A DNA stretch of 64,000 nt from an uncultured Eubacterium sp. (GTDB lineage Bacteria > Bacillota > Clostridia > Lachnospirales > Lachnospiraceae): contig NZ_CAKRAS010000001.1 in NCBI RefSeq assembly GCF_934295145.1, positions 57,500-121,499 on the forward strand. Reading direction: 5' to 3'. Below the pieces are notes generated by a model that saw nothing but the letters and a program-made list of their open reading frames with translations, was not told where the DNA came from and searched no databases. The position numbers and the translations under genes were made by a program. Shown here in pieces: positions 10,226 through 19,386 of the stretch (position 1 is the stretch's first letter; each line of letters starts with the position of its first letter).

Positions 10226-10261
10226 CTGAAATCGTTGATTTTCAGTAAAAACGGATTTCAG
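10226..10261 (-). promoter_or_regulatory. alternative hairpins in activase leader
   Basis: The segment 10226-10233 (CTGAAATC on the plus strand) can pair with GATTTTCAG at 10237-10245 or with GATTTCAG at 10254-10261, but not both. In the minus-strand transcript this lies between the promoter and the activase ribosome binding site. Confidence 0.35.
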
Positions 10262-10270
10262 AAGTTTCAT

Positions 10271-10300
10271 ATTATATGTATAACGCCTGCCTAATTACAA
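10271..10300 (-). promoter_or_regulatory. likely sigma-A promoter of the activase gene
   Basis: Read on the minus strand: TTGTAA (10295-10300), an 18-nt spacer, then a perfect TATAAT (10271-10276), about 75 bases upstream of the start codon. Confidence 0.5.
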
Positions 10301-10454
10301 GCGAAATTCATTATACGACAGGAAATAGCAAAATACAATCTTTTTATAATATTTTAACAAATGGAGAAGGATTCCTATTTAAAGTCCGAAACCAATAAAA
10401 TAAGCGTTGCGATTTTAAGAAAAACGCATATCCTAAAAGAAAAAGGAAATCGTT

Positions 10455-10685
10455 ATGAATCCTTATTTTGAATCCGAATGTGGAGAATCTCGTATGATGC
10501 ACAGCTGTCCGGGGCTGATTCATGTGGTAAAAGAGGGGGATACTTTATATAAAATTTCGCAGTATCATCATGTGAGTGTGACAGATATATTACTGGCAAA
10601 CCCGTATGTGAACGTATATAATCTGCAGATCGGAGACGAATTGTGCATTCCGGTTGGAAAAAAGATCATGCAGGCTGAATCATAA
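10455..10685 (+). CDS. small LysM-domain protein
   Basis: The 76-residue product is almost only a LysM module: HVVKEGDTLYKISQYHHVSV followed by DILLANP and LQIGDELCIPVG. LysM binds the N-acetylglucosamine of peptidoglycan or chitin-like glycans. There is no signal peptide or transmembrane segment that I can see, so it may act inside the cell, for example on the spore coat or cortex, as in other short clostridial LysM proteins; this is inference. The ATG is preceded by AAAAGGAAA. It stands alone between the divergent activase promoter and a rhomboid-like gene; the 285 bases after it hold no convincing gene. Confidence 0.78.
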   Translation: MNPYFESECGESRMMHSCPGLIHVVKEGDTLYKISQYHHVSVTDILLANPYVNVYNLQIGDELCIPVGKKIMQAES

Positions 10686-10970
10686 GTAGTAGATATGCAT
10701 GGTAGCAAGGTGTTCGATTTACCGGTCAGAGTGTGACGATATCTGTATTGTCTGTATGTTTCAAGAAGAAACAATGGGATGACGAAAATGGCTGTGGCAA
10801 GTGGATCGGACACCAAAATTTCAAAGTTTGCCAAGTTGACAAAGTGATAGCCGCTCTATATAATCATAAGATAGCCATCTTTTTCTCGCAAATATTTGTA
10901 TGGAACGCTTGCGAAAGGCAAATGAATCAGCGGGAAAAGTGCTAAAAATAAAACGAAAGTAGGAAACAGA

Positions 10971-11801
10971 ATGCATTTTTTGAATAAAATGGAACGCAAG
11001 TTTGGCAGATTTGCCATTCAGGGACTGATGAAATACATCATTCTTTTCTATGTGGCAGGATATCTGATTGAATTTCTGGCCCCGCAGGCATACAGCTTCC
11101 TGACATTGGAGCCGTTTTTGATCTTCCATTATGGACAGGTCTGGAGACTGGTGTCATGGGTACTGATTCCACCACCAACCGGCAACTTTATTTTTGCCAT
11201 TATTATGATTATACTGTATTATCAGCTTGGTACCGCACTGGAGCGTACCTGGGGAGCTTTCCGATTTAATTTATATATTTTCGGCGGTATGATTTTTACC
11301 GTGATTGGCGCATTGTTCCTGTTTGTGATCTACGGCGTGAATACACCGATTTCCATGGGATCCAGCTTCAGCACCTATTACATTAACATGACAATTTTCC
11401 TCGCATTTGCGATGTGTTACCCGGACATGCGGATCATGCTTTATTTTATCATTCCGATTAAAATGAAGTGGATGGCAGGCATTTATGCGGCACTGATTAT
11501 TTATGAAATGATCATCTCCAGCTGGGGAGGCAGAGTGGCCATTATTGCCTCTGTCCTGAATTTCCTGATTTTCTTCTTTATGACACGCAATTACCGCAGT
11601 GTTTCACCAAAGGAAATCCACAGGAAACGAACGTATCACCGTCAGGTGCAGCAACCGAAAGGTGTCACACGCCACAAATGTGCGATTTGTGGACGGACAG
11701 AACTGGATGATCCGAATCTGGAGTTCCGTTTCTGTTCCAAATGCAATGGAAATTATGAATATTGTCAGGATCATCTGTTTACCCATGAACATGTAAAATA
11801 A
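10971..11801 (+). CDS. rhomboid-like membrane protein, no catalytic motif, C-terminal zinc finger
   Basis: The 276-residue protein has about six hydrophobic helices in a rhomboid-like pattern (for example ILYYQLGTALERTWGAFRFN and FIIPIKMKWMAGIY). The catalytic serine motif GxSG is absent: the corresponding place reads ISMGSSFSTYY, and no matching active-site histidine is evident, so it is probably a non-proteolytic rhomboid relative. After residue 215 a soluble tail carries CAICGRTE, CSKCNGNYEYC and HLFTHEH, a Cys/His-rich zinc-binding module. A ribosome binding site is weak (AAAGTAGGAAA). It is monocistronic by position. Function is unknown; binding and presenting membrane proteins to other machinery would fit inactive rhomboids in general. 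Confidence 0.75.
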   Translation: MHFLNKMERKFGRFAIQGLMKYIILFYVAGYLIEFLAPQAYSFLTLEPFLIFHYGQVWRLVSWVLIPPPTGNFIFAIIMIILYYQLGTALERTWGAFRFNLYIFGGMIFTVIGALFLFVIYGVNTPISMGSSFSTYYINMTIFLAFAMCYPDMRIMLYFIIPIKMKWMAGIYAALIIYEMIISSWGGRVAIIASVLNFLIFFFMTRNYRSVSPKEIHRKRTYHRQVQQPKGVTRHKCAICGRTELDDPNLEFRFCSKCNGNYEYCQDHLFTHEHVK

Positions 11802-11930
11802 CAGGATTTCTGTTAATTAAAGTTAAAGGTTAAAATGTTGAATGTGATCATATTTTAGCTTTAATGGCACTTTTATGGGAACTATAACAGCAAGATCCTT
11901 ACTTAAAATACAGGAGAGAGAGGTTTGATT

Positions 11931-13601
11931 ATGGAAAATGAAACAATTTCCAGAAATTTTATTGAGCAGATTATTGACAAGGATATAGAGGAGGGCAGAT
12001 GTGAGACTGTATGTACCCGTTTTCCACCGGAACCGAACGGATATCTTCACATTGGACATGCAAAATCCATTCTTTTAAATTATGGACTTGCTCAGGAATA
12101 TCATGGAAAATTCAACATGCGTTTTGATGATACCAATCCGACAAAAGAAAAAGTTGAATTTGTTGAGTCTATCAAGGCAGATATTGAGTGGCTTGGTGCA
12201 GACTGGGAGGACAGACTGTTCTTCGCATCCGATTATTTTGAACAGATGTATGAAGCGGCTGTAAAACTCATCAAAAAAGGAAAAGCTTTCGTCTGCGATC
12301 TGTCTGCAGAGGAAATCCGTGAATACCGCGGAACACTGACAGAGCCGGGGAAAAACAGCCCATATCGTGACAGAAGCGTAGAAGAAAACCTGGAATTATT
12401 TGAAAATATGAAAAATGGCATGTATCAGGATGGCGAGAAAGTTCTGCGTGCAAAAATCGACATGGCTTCCCCGAACATCAACATGCGTGACCCGGTCATC
12501 TATCGTGTGGCTCATATGACACATCATCGTACCGGCGATAAATGGTGCATCTACCCGATGTATGATTTTGCGCATCCGATCGAAGATGCGATCGAAGGTG
12601 TTACTCATTCTATCTGTACGCTGGAATTTGAGGATCACCGTCCTCTGTATGACTGGGTAGTAAGAGAACTTGAGTATCCGCATCCACCAAAACAGATCGA
12701 GTTTGCAAAACTGTATCTGACTAATGTGGTAACCGGAAAACGTTACATCAAGAAATTGGTAGAAGACGGCATTGTAGACGGATGGGATGATCCGCGTCTG
12801 GTTTCTATTGCAGCACTGAGAAGAAGAGGCTTTACACCGTCCTCCATCAAAAAATTCGTAGAGCTGTGTGGTATTTCCAAGAGCAACAGTTCCGTGGATT
12901 ATGCAATGCTTGAGTATTGTATCCGTGAAGATCTGAAATTAAAAGCATCCCGTGCCATGGCAGTACTGGATCCAATCAAACTGGTGATTGATAACTATCC
13001 GGAAGGAGAGACCGAGGAACTGGAAGTAGACAACAACATGGAAAACCCGGAACTTGGCAAACGTGTGGTTCCGTTTGGACGTGAGGTTTATATCGAGCGT
13101 GAGGATTTCATGGAAGAGCCTCCGAAAAAATACCGTCGTCTGTTCCCAGGCAATGAAGTACGTCTGATGAACGCATATTTTGTAACCTGTACCGGATTTG
13201 AGAAAGACGAAGATGGAAAAGTGACCGTAGTACATTGTACTTATGATCCGGAGAGCCGCGGAGGAAATAGCCCGGATGGAAGAAAAGTACGTGGAACGAT
13301 CCACTGGGTATCCGCAGCAGATGCAGTAAAAGCACAGGTTCGTCTGTATGAGAATATCATCGACGAGGAGAAAGGTGTATACAATGAGGACGGAAGTCTG
13401 AACCTGAACCCGAATTCTCTTACTGTACTGGAAAACTGCTATGTGGAGCCATCCTTACTGAAAGCAGAAAAATATGACAGCTTCCAGTTTGTAAGAAATG
13501 GTTTCTTCTGCGTAGATGCAAAAGATTCCACACCGGAGCATCCGGTATTCAACCGTATCGTATCCTTAAAGAGCTCATACAAACTGCCGACACAGGCTTA
13601 G
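11931..13601 (+). CDS. glnS: glutaminyl-tRNA synthetase
   Basis: The 556-residue enzyme charges tRNA-Gln with glutamine. The class I signature is clear: [15 protein letters not shown] near residue 30 contains HIGH. The second signature is unusual: where E. coli has VMSKR before the conserved VDGWDDPR block, this protein reads [12 protein letters not shown]. The C-terminal anticodon-binding beta-barrels follow ([18 protein letters not shown]). TTG 11925 is an alternative start in the same frame; ATG 11931 is seven bases after an AGAGAGG site and was preferred. Having GlnRS is notable, as most Bacilli use the GatCAB route instead. The next gene starts six bases after the stop. Confidence 0.93.
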   Translation: MENETISRNFIEQIIDKDIEEGRCETVCTRFPPEPNGYLHIGHAKSILLNYGLAQEYHGKFNMRFDDTNPTKEKVEFVESIKADIEWLGADWEDRLFFASDYFEQMYEAAVKLIKKGKAFVCDLSAEEIREYRGTLTEPGKNSPYRDRSVEENLELFENMKNGMYQDGEKVLRAKIDMASPNINMRDPVIYRVAHMTHHRTGDKWCIYPMYDFAHPIEDAIEGVTHSICTLEFEDHRPLYDWVVRELEYPHPPKQIEFAKLYLTNVVTGKRYIKKLVEDGIVDGWDDPRLVSIAALRRRGFTPSSIKKFVELCGISKSNSSVDYAMLEYCIREDLKLKASRAMAVLDPIKLVIDNYPEGETEELEVDNNMENPELGKRVVPFGREVYIEREDFMEEPPKKYRRLFPGNEVRLMNAYFVTCTGFEKDEDGKVTVVHCTYDPESRGGNSPDGRKVRGTIHWVSAADAVKAQVRLYENIIDEEKGVYNEDGSLNLNPNSLTVLENCYVEPSLLKAEKYDSFQFVRNGFFCVDAKDSTPEHPVFNRIVSLKSSYKLPTQA

Positions 13602-13607
13602 GAGAAA

Positions 13608-15086
13608 ATGAAAGAATTAGCGATCACGCTTGATACAGAAAAAAAACAACCTTTATATGAACAAATTTACGAAGCCCTGCGGGAAGCAATCTTGCAGGGC
13701 CGTATTTTACAGGGGGAAAAACTGCCTTCTACCCGGTTTGAGGCGGATTATCTGCAGGTGAGCCGCAGTACAGTGGAGCTTGCCTATGATCAGCTGGTTT
13801 CTGAGGGCTATATACATGCAGAACCATATCGCGGTTATTTTGCCTGCGATGTACGGGAACTGTATGATCTGACGGATATTCGAACTGGTGATGCAAAGAC
13901 ATTTGCAATGGAAGAAGCAGAGACTGTTCATTCGGATTGGAAAAAAAGTGATGTCCTGCGGAAAGCGGAAAAGACTTCTTATCAGATTGATTTTTCGTTA
14001 AATGAACTTTCCATGGAAAACTTTCCATATAGCGGTCTTAGTAAAATCATGAAAAATCTGTTGTTGGATCAGGGGGAACAGATTATGAGCAGTGGAAGTG
14101 CTTTTGGAGAAAATAATCTGAAAGAAACAATCTGTGACTATCTGTATCATGCACGAAATGTACGGTGTACCCCGGAGCAGATCATTATCGGTGCCGGAAA
14201 TGAATATTTGCAGCTGATGTTGATCCAGATGCTGGGAGTGTCGCATTGTGTGGCCATGGAGTCGCCGACTTATCTGCGTGCTTACCGCACCTTTAAAAAT
14301 GCAGGGCTTTCTGTGCGGGAAGTGGCATTGGATGAGTCAGGAATGCGTGTGGATCTTTTAAGAAAAACAAAGGCCAGCATCGCTTATGTAATGCCATCCC
14401 ATCAGTTCCCATTGGGAATTGTTATGCCGATGAAACGCAGACTGGAGCTGTTAAACTGGGCGGTGGAAGAACCGGAACGCTATATTATCGAAGATGATTA
14501 CGACAGTGAGTTTCGATATAAGGGAAAACCGATTCCGGCTTTGCAGGGAATTGACCGTTCCGGCCGTGTGATTTACCTTGGTACGTTTTCGAAAAGCATT
14601 GCTTCGTCAATCCGTGTCAGCTACATGGTGCTTCCGGAACAATTGCTGGAACGTTATCGGGTGTGTTGCGGATTTTATGCATGCACTGTGCCAAATCTGA
14701 TGCAGCAGGCCATTTGCCAGTTTATGAAAGAAGGATATTTTGAAAAAAATCTGAATCGTATGCGGGCAATTTATAAGAGTAAGCATGACTTTATGCTTGC
14801 AGAATTGAAAAAATATTCCTGGGTGCGGGATATTATGGGAGAAAACTCCGGCCTGCATCTTCTGGTAGAGGTAGATACAAAACTTTCCGAACAGCAAGTG
14901 ATCGAAGCATGCGCAAAACAGCAGATTCGTGTGTATGGACTGTCAGAGTATTATATCAGTCAGAATCCAAAGCGCGAATATCCGATTTTGCTTCTGGGGT
15001 ATGGTGGACTGACAGAGGAACAGATTGCGGATGGATTACATATGATCGATGCAATTTTAGCGGAAATGGTATGTCAGACTTTGTGA
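13608..15086 (+). CDS. MocR/PdxR-type regulator: GntR helix-turn-helix fused to aminotransferase domain
   Basis: This 492-residue protein has a GntR winged helix at residues 1-75 (KLPSTRFEADYLQVSRSTVE) and a fold-type I aminotransferase domain from about residue 120 to the end. The PLP-binding lysine is in YLGTFSKSIASSIR near residue 328, and the cofactor-aspartate region reads EDDYDSEFRYKGKPIPALQG. Such proteins regulate transcription in response to PLP or amino-acid adducts; PdxR types control vitamin B6 genes, but no pdx genes lie nearby. It follows glnS by six bases, with its ribosome binding site overlapping the glnS stop, so co-translation is likely. The reason for that pairing is not known. 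Confidence 0.88.
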   Translation: MKELAITLDTEKKQPLYEQIYEALREAILQGRILQGEKLPSTRFEADYLQVSRSTVELAYDQLVSEGYIHAEPYRGYFACDVRELYDLTDIRTGDAKTFAMEEAETVHSDWKKSDVLRKAEKTSYQIDFSLNELSMENFPYSGLSKIMKNLLLDQGEQIMSSGSAFGENNLKETICDYLYHARNVRCTPEQIIIGAGNEYLQLMLIQMLGVSHCVAMESPTYLRAYRTFKNAGLSVREVALDESGMRVDLLRKTKASIAYVMPSHQFPLGIVMPMKRRLELLNWAVEEPERYIIEDDYDSEFRYKGKPIPALQGIDRSGRVIYLGTFSKSIASSIRVSYMVLPEQLLERYRVCCGFYACTVPNLMQQAICQFMKEGYFEKNLNRMRAIYKSKHDFMLAELKKYSWVRDIMGENSGLHLLVEVDTKLSEQQVIEACAKQQIRVYGLSEYYISQNPKREYPILLLGYGGLTEEQIADGLHMIDAILAEMVCQTL

Positions 15087-15127
15087 AAATACTGACTGTG
15101 AGTTGGAGTAAAAAATGAATAAGTAAA

Positions 15128-15172
15128 GGAAAAGCAGTTCTTATGTGGAATGATATAGGAGCTGTTTTTTTT
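15128..15172 (+). terminator. probable terminator after the glnS-mocR pair
   Basis: An imperfect hairpin with AAAGCAGTTC on the left and AGGAGCTG on the right is followed by eight T, 40 bases after the MocR stop. Confidence 0.55.
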
Positions 15173-15299
15173 GCGCTTAAATTGAGAAAATTAAAAAACT
15201 GCTCATAGTACATAAAGAATACAAATTGATTTTATATAATGAAAACAAGAAAGGAAGGTATGAAACAAATTTTGTCGGCAAATTTGGGGGTGAGACGTT

Positions 15300-16127
15300 A
15301 TGATGCGAAACATACGGATAGAAGTACAGAAAATTTTGCATCTGCCATACTTACTGTTAGGGGTGGTAGGAATCATTGCTTTGTGCCTGACTGCAACGGG
15401 AGACATGAACGCTGGCGGCAGTCAGATATCTATTTTTTCACTGATGATAAGGCCAGAAGTTACTAACACTCCGCATACTGCATTTGAATTGTGGCGGGCA
15501 GGTATCGGAGGCTGGCTGCTTGTATTTGCACCAATGCTTCTGACAGTGGGATATATGATCTCATTGTCCGGGGAGAGGCAGAATGGTCAGATCCGATTTG
15601 CACTGATGCGATCCGGAAAATTGCGATATTGCATTTCCAAGGTTTGCGGTGGAGCGTTGGCAGGTGGAATTATTTTCCTGATCGGTTATGCGGTGTTCGG
15701 GTTACTTATGGTGATTCGTTTCCCGGCGTTAAGTACACTGCCAGTGGAAGAACAGGAAATGTATCTGATGGGAAGTTCACTTGTGGCGGAAGTTGTGAAA
15801 CGCTTGATCGGTGCATTCCTTTATGGAATAACGGGCAGCCTGTTTGGAATTGGTGTGGCAATTGTATTCCGGGACAAGTATATGCTGATCTGTCTGCCGT
15901 TTATGATCAATTATATTTATCAGCAGGTGCTTGGAAAAATGTCGACAGATTGTGTGCTGGCGGAAAAATATGAAAAAGCTACATGGATCGATGCTATGAG
16001 ACCGGAGTCGATTATGAATATATCGGGAAGTGTAACCTGGCTGATTCCATTTGTGGTGATGTTGGTAATTTATATATTATTGATCGGTGTGTTTTATCTC
16101 AGTATGAAGTTAAGCACAGTTCAGTGA
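15300..16127 (+). CDS. ABC-2-type transporter permease (permease A)
   Basis: This 275-residue protein has about six hydrophobic helices and no cytosolic domain. A short block after the second helix, QIRFALMRSGKLRYCISKVCGG, resembles blocks in the three other permeases of this locus (DFLYQMRCSKKTWILGQ, FIMMRATRRIWLAGQ, FYLTALRGTKKQFARNW), so all four look like one family. It starts the locus, about 130 bases before the ATPase gene. The start ATG has a GGGGGTGAG site. Substrate unknown; relatives of this broad class export peptides, lipids or drugs or give bacteriocin immunity. A second ATG at 15303 is equally possible. Confidence 0.7.
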   Translation: MMRNIRIEVQKILHLPYLLLGVVGIIALCLTATGDMNAGGSQISIFSLMIRPEVTNTPHTAFELWRAGIGGWLLVFAPMLLTVGYMISLSGERQNGQIRFALMRSGKLRYCISKVCGGALAGGIIFLIGYAVFGLLMVIRFPALSTLPVEEQEMYLMGSSLVAEVVKRLIGAFLYGITGSLFGIGVAIVFRDKYMLICLPFMINYIYQQVLGKMSTDCVLAEKYEKATWIDAMRPESIMNISGSVTWLIPFVVMLVIYILLIGVFYLSMKLSTVQ

Positions 16128-16254
16128 TGGTATATTTGTAAAAATACAATGTGATTTGAGGTGAATTTATTTTGGGTATAAATAGTTTCAAGCGAGGATG
16201 AACAGGAATTAGTAAACGCAAAATAATAAAATGATTTGGGGAGGAGCAAAAACG

Positions 16255-16878
16255 ATGATCGAGGTTAAAAATATTTCTCTGACTTTGAATAAAAGACAGA
16301 TTTTAAACAACGTTTCACTGACCTTAAAAGAAGGCAACATTTACGGTCTGGTAGGAAATAACGGCAGTGGAAAAACAATGCTGATGAAATGCATGTGTGG
16401 TTTTATCAGACCAACGGAAGGAACCGTGGAATCTAATGGAAAAGTGATCGGGCGAGATGTGGATTATTTGCCGGATGCGGGTGTGATCATTGAAACGCCT
16501 GGATTTATCCCCTATTACAGCGGATTTCAGAATCTGAAGGTACTTGCCGGAATCAAAAATAAGATTTCTGCAAAGGAAATCCGGGAAGCAATTCTCACGG
16601 TCGGTCTGGATCCGGATCTGAAACTTCCGGTAAAAAAATACAGTTTGGGAATGCGGCAGAGGCTGGGACTGGCGCAGGCGATCATGGAAAATCCGTCGGT
16701 ATTGATTCTGGACGAGCCGATGAATGGACTGGATAAAAACGGGGTGGAAGAAATTCGAAAGCTGCTTCTATCCATGAAAGATGAGCGCAAGATCATTGTC
16801 ATTGCCAGTCACAATGCAGAAGATATTCGTGTGCTTTGTGATGAAGTGCATGAGATGGAACGGGGGGAATTACTATGA
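16255..16878 (+). CDS. ABC transporter ATP-binding protein of the ABC-2 locus
   Basis: The start at ATG 16255 follows GGGGAGGAG and gives 207 residues, shorter than most ABC-2 ATPases because the C-terminal regulatory region is absent. Walker A reads GLVGNNGSGKT (about residue 35), the signature motif is YSLGMRQRLGLAQA in place of LSGGQ, Walker B is VLILDEP and the switch histidine lies in ASHNAEDI. It hydrolyses ATP to power the membrane partners. It is the only ATPase for four permease genes in this locus. Its stop overlaps the next start (ATGA), so the lipoprotein downstream is translationally coupled to it. Confidence 0.9.
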   Translation: MIEVKNISLTLNKRQILNNVSLTLKEGNIYGLVGNNGSGKTMLMKCMCGFIRPTEGTVESNGKVIGRDVDYLPDAGVIIETPGFIPYYSGFQNLKVLAGIKNKISAKEIREAILTVGLDPDLKLPVKKYSLGMRQRLGLAQAIMENPSVLILDEPMNGLDKNGVEEIRKLLLSMKDERKIIVIASHNAEDIRVLCDEVHEMERGELL

Positions 16879-18188
16879 CAGAAAAAGGTACGATCAAACA
16901 GACATTATTAGGCGGACTGACGGTAGGATTACTTCTTTTATTATTTGTATTAAGTGGATGTGGAAATACGAAAAGTCAGCAGGAAGACAAGAACCAGCAG
17001 TCACAGAGCGCAGAGGCAGAGACGAAAAAAATAAATTTTTCTGAGGAAAAGTACCTGGAAAAAATCGTAGACAACAGAATTGATATAACAGAATATCCAA
17101 ATCACTATGAGCAGGAAATACAGGAGATTCAGAACTTGTCTTATCCGAACATTTATTTTACAGAGGATTGTACGTTTGATCCGTTTCCGGAAGAACTTTC
17201 GAGATTATCTGTATTTTACACGACAGCACATGGAATGTCTGTGCAGGAAGGGGTTGAGACATTAGAAAACTGGCTGGTAAGTATCGGAAAACAGGATGAT
17301 ATTGATCTGGAAAAAGAAGTACGTGTCGAGGGAGATGAAAAAGATGAAAGCAAAGAGTATCCAGAATGTTATCCTCTTTTGTCAGATACTGATATTGAAA
17401 CGTTGGAAGATGCAGGTTTACTTCTGGATACGAATCAGTGCTACGCTACAGTTGATGCAGAGGGTTTTTTTATGATGAGTGATGGAAAAATCAGTGCGTA
17501 TCTGGGAGAAAACCCGAAACCAATCAACGATATCTATATAAAAGATGATCTTAAACTGCTTCGGTCAGGAAGCCTGGAGGAGTTAAAAGAAGAAGTGTAT
17601 CCTCTCATTTCCGGAGACTATAAGGTTGGGGAAAGTGCCAAGCAGGTAAAAGAATATTTTGAAAAAGGAACACCATTTCCGATGGCAGAAGGAGTAAAAA
17701 TTGATATTCCAGACGTAAGTATATATCGGTTGGATGCGGATACCTGCATGTATACTTTTAATGTTAGAAAATGGTATGAAAATATGCCTTACCTGTATCT
17801 GCAGGATACCGATTTTGCAAATTCTTATGAAGGCTATGAAATTATGGAGTCGATGAAATATGTCAACGTAGTTGATGATACAGGCGTATCTACATTTAAT
17901 AAAGGACCGTCAGAGTCTGACGTGGTTCACACGTTGTATCAGGATACACAGATGGTTGGAGTGGAACAGGCGCTGGATATTGCAAGCAAAAAACTGGCAT
18001 CCTTTTTGAAACTGGAGGTGCAGGAAGTAAAAATTGGTTATGCAAGTTATAGGAGACTTGATGAAAAGACGGCAGTTTATTATCCGTTCTGGAAATTCAG
18101 CGGGATAAATACCGTAAAAAATCAGGTGTTGAATGTCTATGTCGATATGATTTCAGGGGCAGTATATTATACGTTCGATAATGCGTAA
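16875..18188 (+). CDS. putative lipoprotein L1 of the ABC-2 locus
   Basis: The 437-residue product begins with a lipoprotein signal peptide ending in the lipobox LSGC (Cys near residue 29), followed by a polar Gln/Glu/Lys linker. The body is acidic. Its last residues, YVDMISGAVYYTF, resemble the end of PepSY-like or YcdB-like modules. It overlaps the ATPase gene by four bases. It appears related to the second lipoprotein at 19387-20667 in length, signal, overall acidic character and C-terminal motif (YFDVDAITGEITT). I do not recognise a known family. It should sit on the outer face of the membrane, perhaps as an accessory or immunity-type partner of the permeases. Confidence 0.72.
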   Translation: MTEKGTIKQTLLGGLTVGLLLLLFVLSGCGNTKSQQEDKNQQSQSAEAETKKINFSEEKYLEKIVDNRIDITEYPNHYEQEIQEIQNLSYPNIYFTEDCTFDPFPEELSRLSVFYTTAHGMSVQEGVETLENWLVSIGKQDDIDLEKEVRVEGDEKDESKEYPECYPLLSDTDIETLEDAGLLLDTNQCYATVDAEGFFMMSDGKISAYLGENPKPINDIYIKDDLKLLRSGSLEELKEEVYPLISGDYKVGESAKQVKEYFEKGTPFPMAEGVKIDIPDVSIYRLDADTCMYTFNVRKWYENMPYLYLQDTDFANSYEGYEIMESMKYVNVVDDTGVSTFNKGPSESDVVHTLYQDTQMVGVEQALDIASKKLASFLKLEVQEVKIGYASYRRLDEKTAVYYPFWKFSGINTVKNQVLNVYVDMISGAVYYTFDNA

Positions 18189-18366
18189 ATAACGGACTAG
18201 ATTATGATAAAAATAAAAGCCGTAAATAGAAAAAATCTATTGGACTGTTTGAAAAATAAAGTTTTATCAATAATATAGCAGCAAGATGGATAATTTCTTA
18301 CGGGGTGTAAGGGATATTAATCATAAATACATTGTAGTAGGAAGAATGAGACAGGGGGGGATTGAG

Positions 18367-19242
18367 GTGAAAAATGGTGAAGCAGGAAAAAACGCGGGAA
18401 ATATAAACGCAATATTTCACATCAGCAGGGTAGAATTTCAGCGCTGGATGCGCAGCAGCCGTCTGATCATTCTTGGCGTGATGCTGGTGTTTATACATAT
18501 GCAGATTATTGTGACGTTACAGGATTGTGCGGTTCGTATGGGGGAGCCGGTAACGATATTGGAAGCATTTGTGGCATTGGGGAATTCCGGAGCAATCGTG
18601 TTGATTTTGCCGGCGCTCTTTTTGGTGATGTTATCTGATTTTCCACAAAAAGGCGGCATTGATTTTCTGTATCAAATGCGTTGTTCCAAGAAAACGTGGA
18701 TTTTGGGACAGATTTTATTTGCACTGGAAGCGGTGGTATTTCTGGTAGTTTTTCTACTTGTATCCTCCTGCATTATGATGAGTGGAAAAGGTGTCTGGCA
18801 GATGCGGTTCAGTGAAGCGGTAACTTATTATTCCAGTACTTTTCCGGAACGGACAGGAGATTATATTTTGCAGTTACTTCCGGAAAATCTGTATCAGCAG
18901 ATGATGTTTTCTACCGCAGTGCTACATACAATATTGATGCTGTTTCTCTATTTCTTTCTGCTGGCAATGATTTTACTCTTTGCGGCATTGTGTAACCGAA
19001 AGTTTGTGGGAGTTCTGGTGGATGGAATACTGATCGTGCTTGGAACAGTAAGCTGCTCAGCAAATGCAACATGGATGTGGTTGTTTCCGATGGCAAATGC
19101 AATTCCCTGGCTTCATTATGAAAAATATCTGAGTGCGCAGGTGTTTCCAATCTGGGGATCCTATCTGTATCTGGCAGGAAGCTGTGTGGGACTGATCGTG
19201 GGATGTATGTTTGCGGAAAAGAAATATCAGGCGGGAAGGTAA
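18367..19242 (+). CDS. ABC-2-type transporter permease (permease B)
   Basis: This is an integral membrane protein of about 290 residues with six hydrophobic helices. The frame is open from 18286; I prefer GTG 18367 because a G-rich site (18354-18360) lies six bases before it, but ATG 18346 is also possible. The stretch VMLSDFPQKGGIDFLYQMR is close to VLLSGFPDKSGGNIFIMMR of permease D (21580-22434), so B and D are paralogues. The gene follows lipoprotein L1 with a gap of about 180 bases. No soluble or catalytic domain is visible. Confidence 0.68.
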   Translation: MKNGEAGKNAGNINAIFHISRVEFQRWMRSSRLIILGVMLVFIHMQIIVTLQDCAVRMGEPVTILEAFVALGNSGAIVLILPALFLVMLSDFPQKGGIDFLYQMRCSKKTWILGQILFALEAVVFLVVFLLVSSCIMMSGKGVWQMRFSEAVTYYSSTFPERTGDYILQLLPENLYQQMMFSTAVLHTILMLFLYFFLLAMILLFAALCNRKFVGVLVDGILIVLGTVSCSANATWMWLFPMANAIPWLHYEKYLSAQVFPIWGSYLYLAGSCVGLIVGCMFAEKKYQAGR

Positions 19243-19386
19243 GGAAAATCCTCTTTCTGATAAAAGCAGGGGAAAGAATTAGTTTAGGAAAAATACTGGT
19301 TTGATGGTGAGAACTTTATAAATTACAAGAACAATATTATGCGAAAAACGAATGGAAATAAAGGAAGAAGAAAAGGGGGCGGTGTT

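Noticed and set aside
10733..10945. 70-residue plus-strand frame between the LysM and rhomboid-like genes
   Set aside because: No ribosome binding site, no hydrophobic or domain pattern, and low-quality codon use; the gap probably holds only the next gene's promoter.
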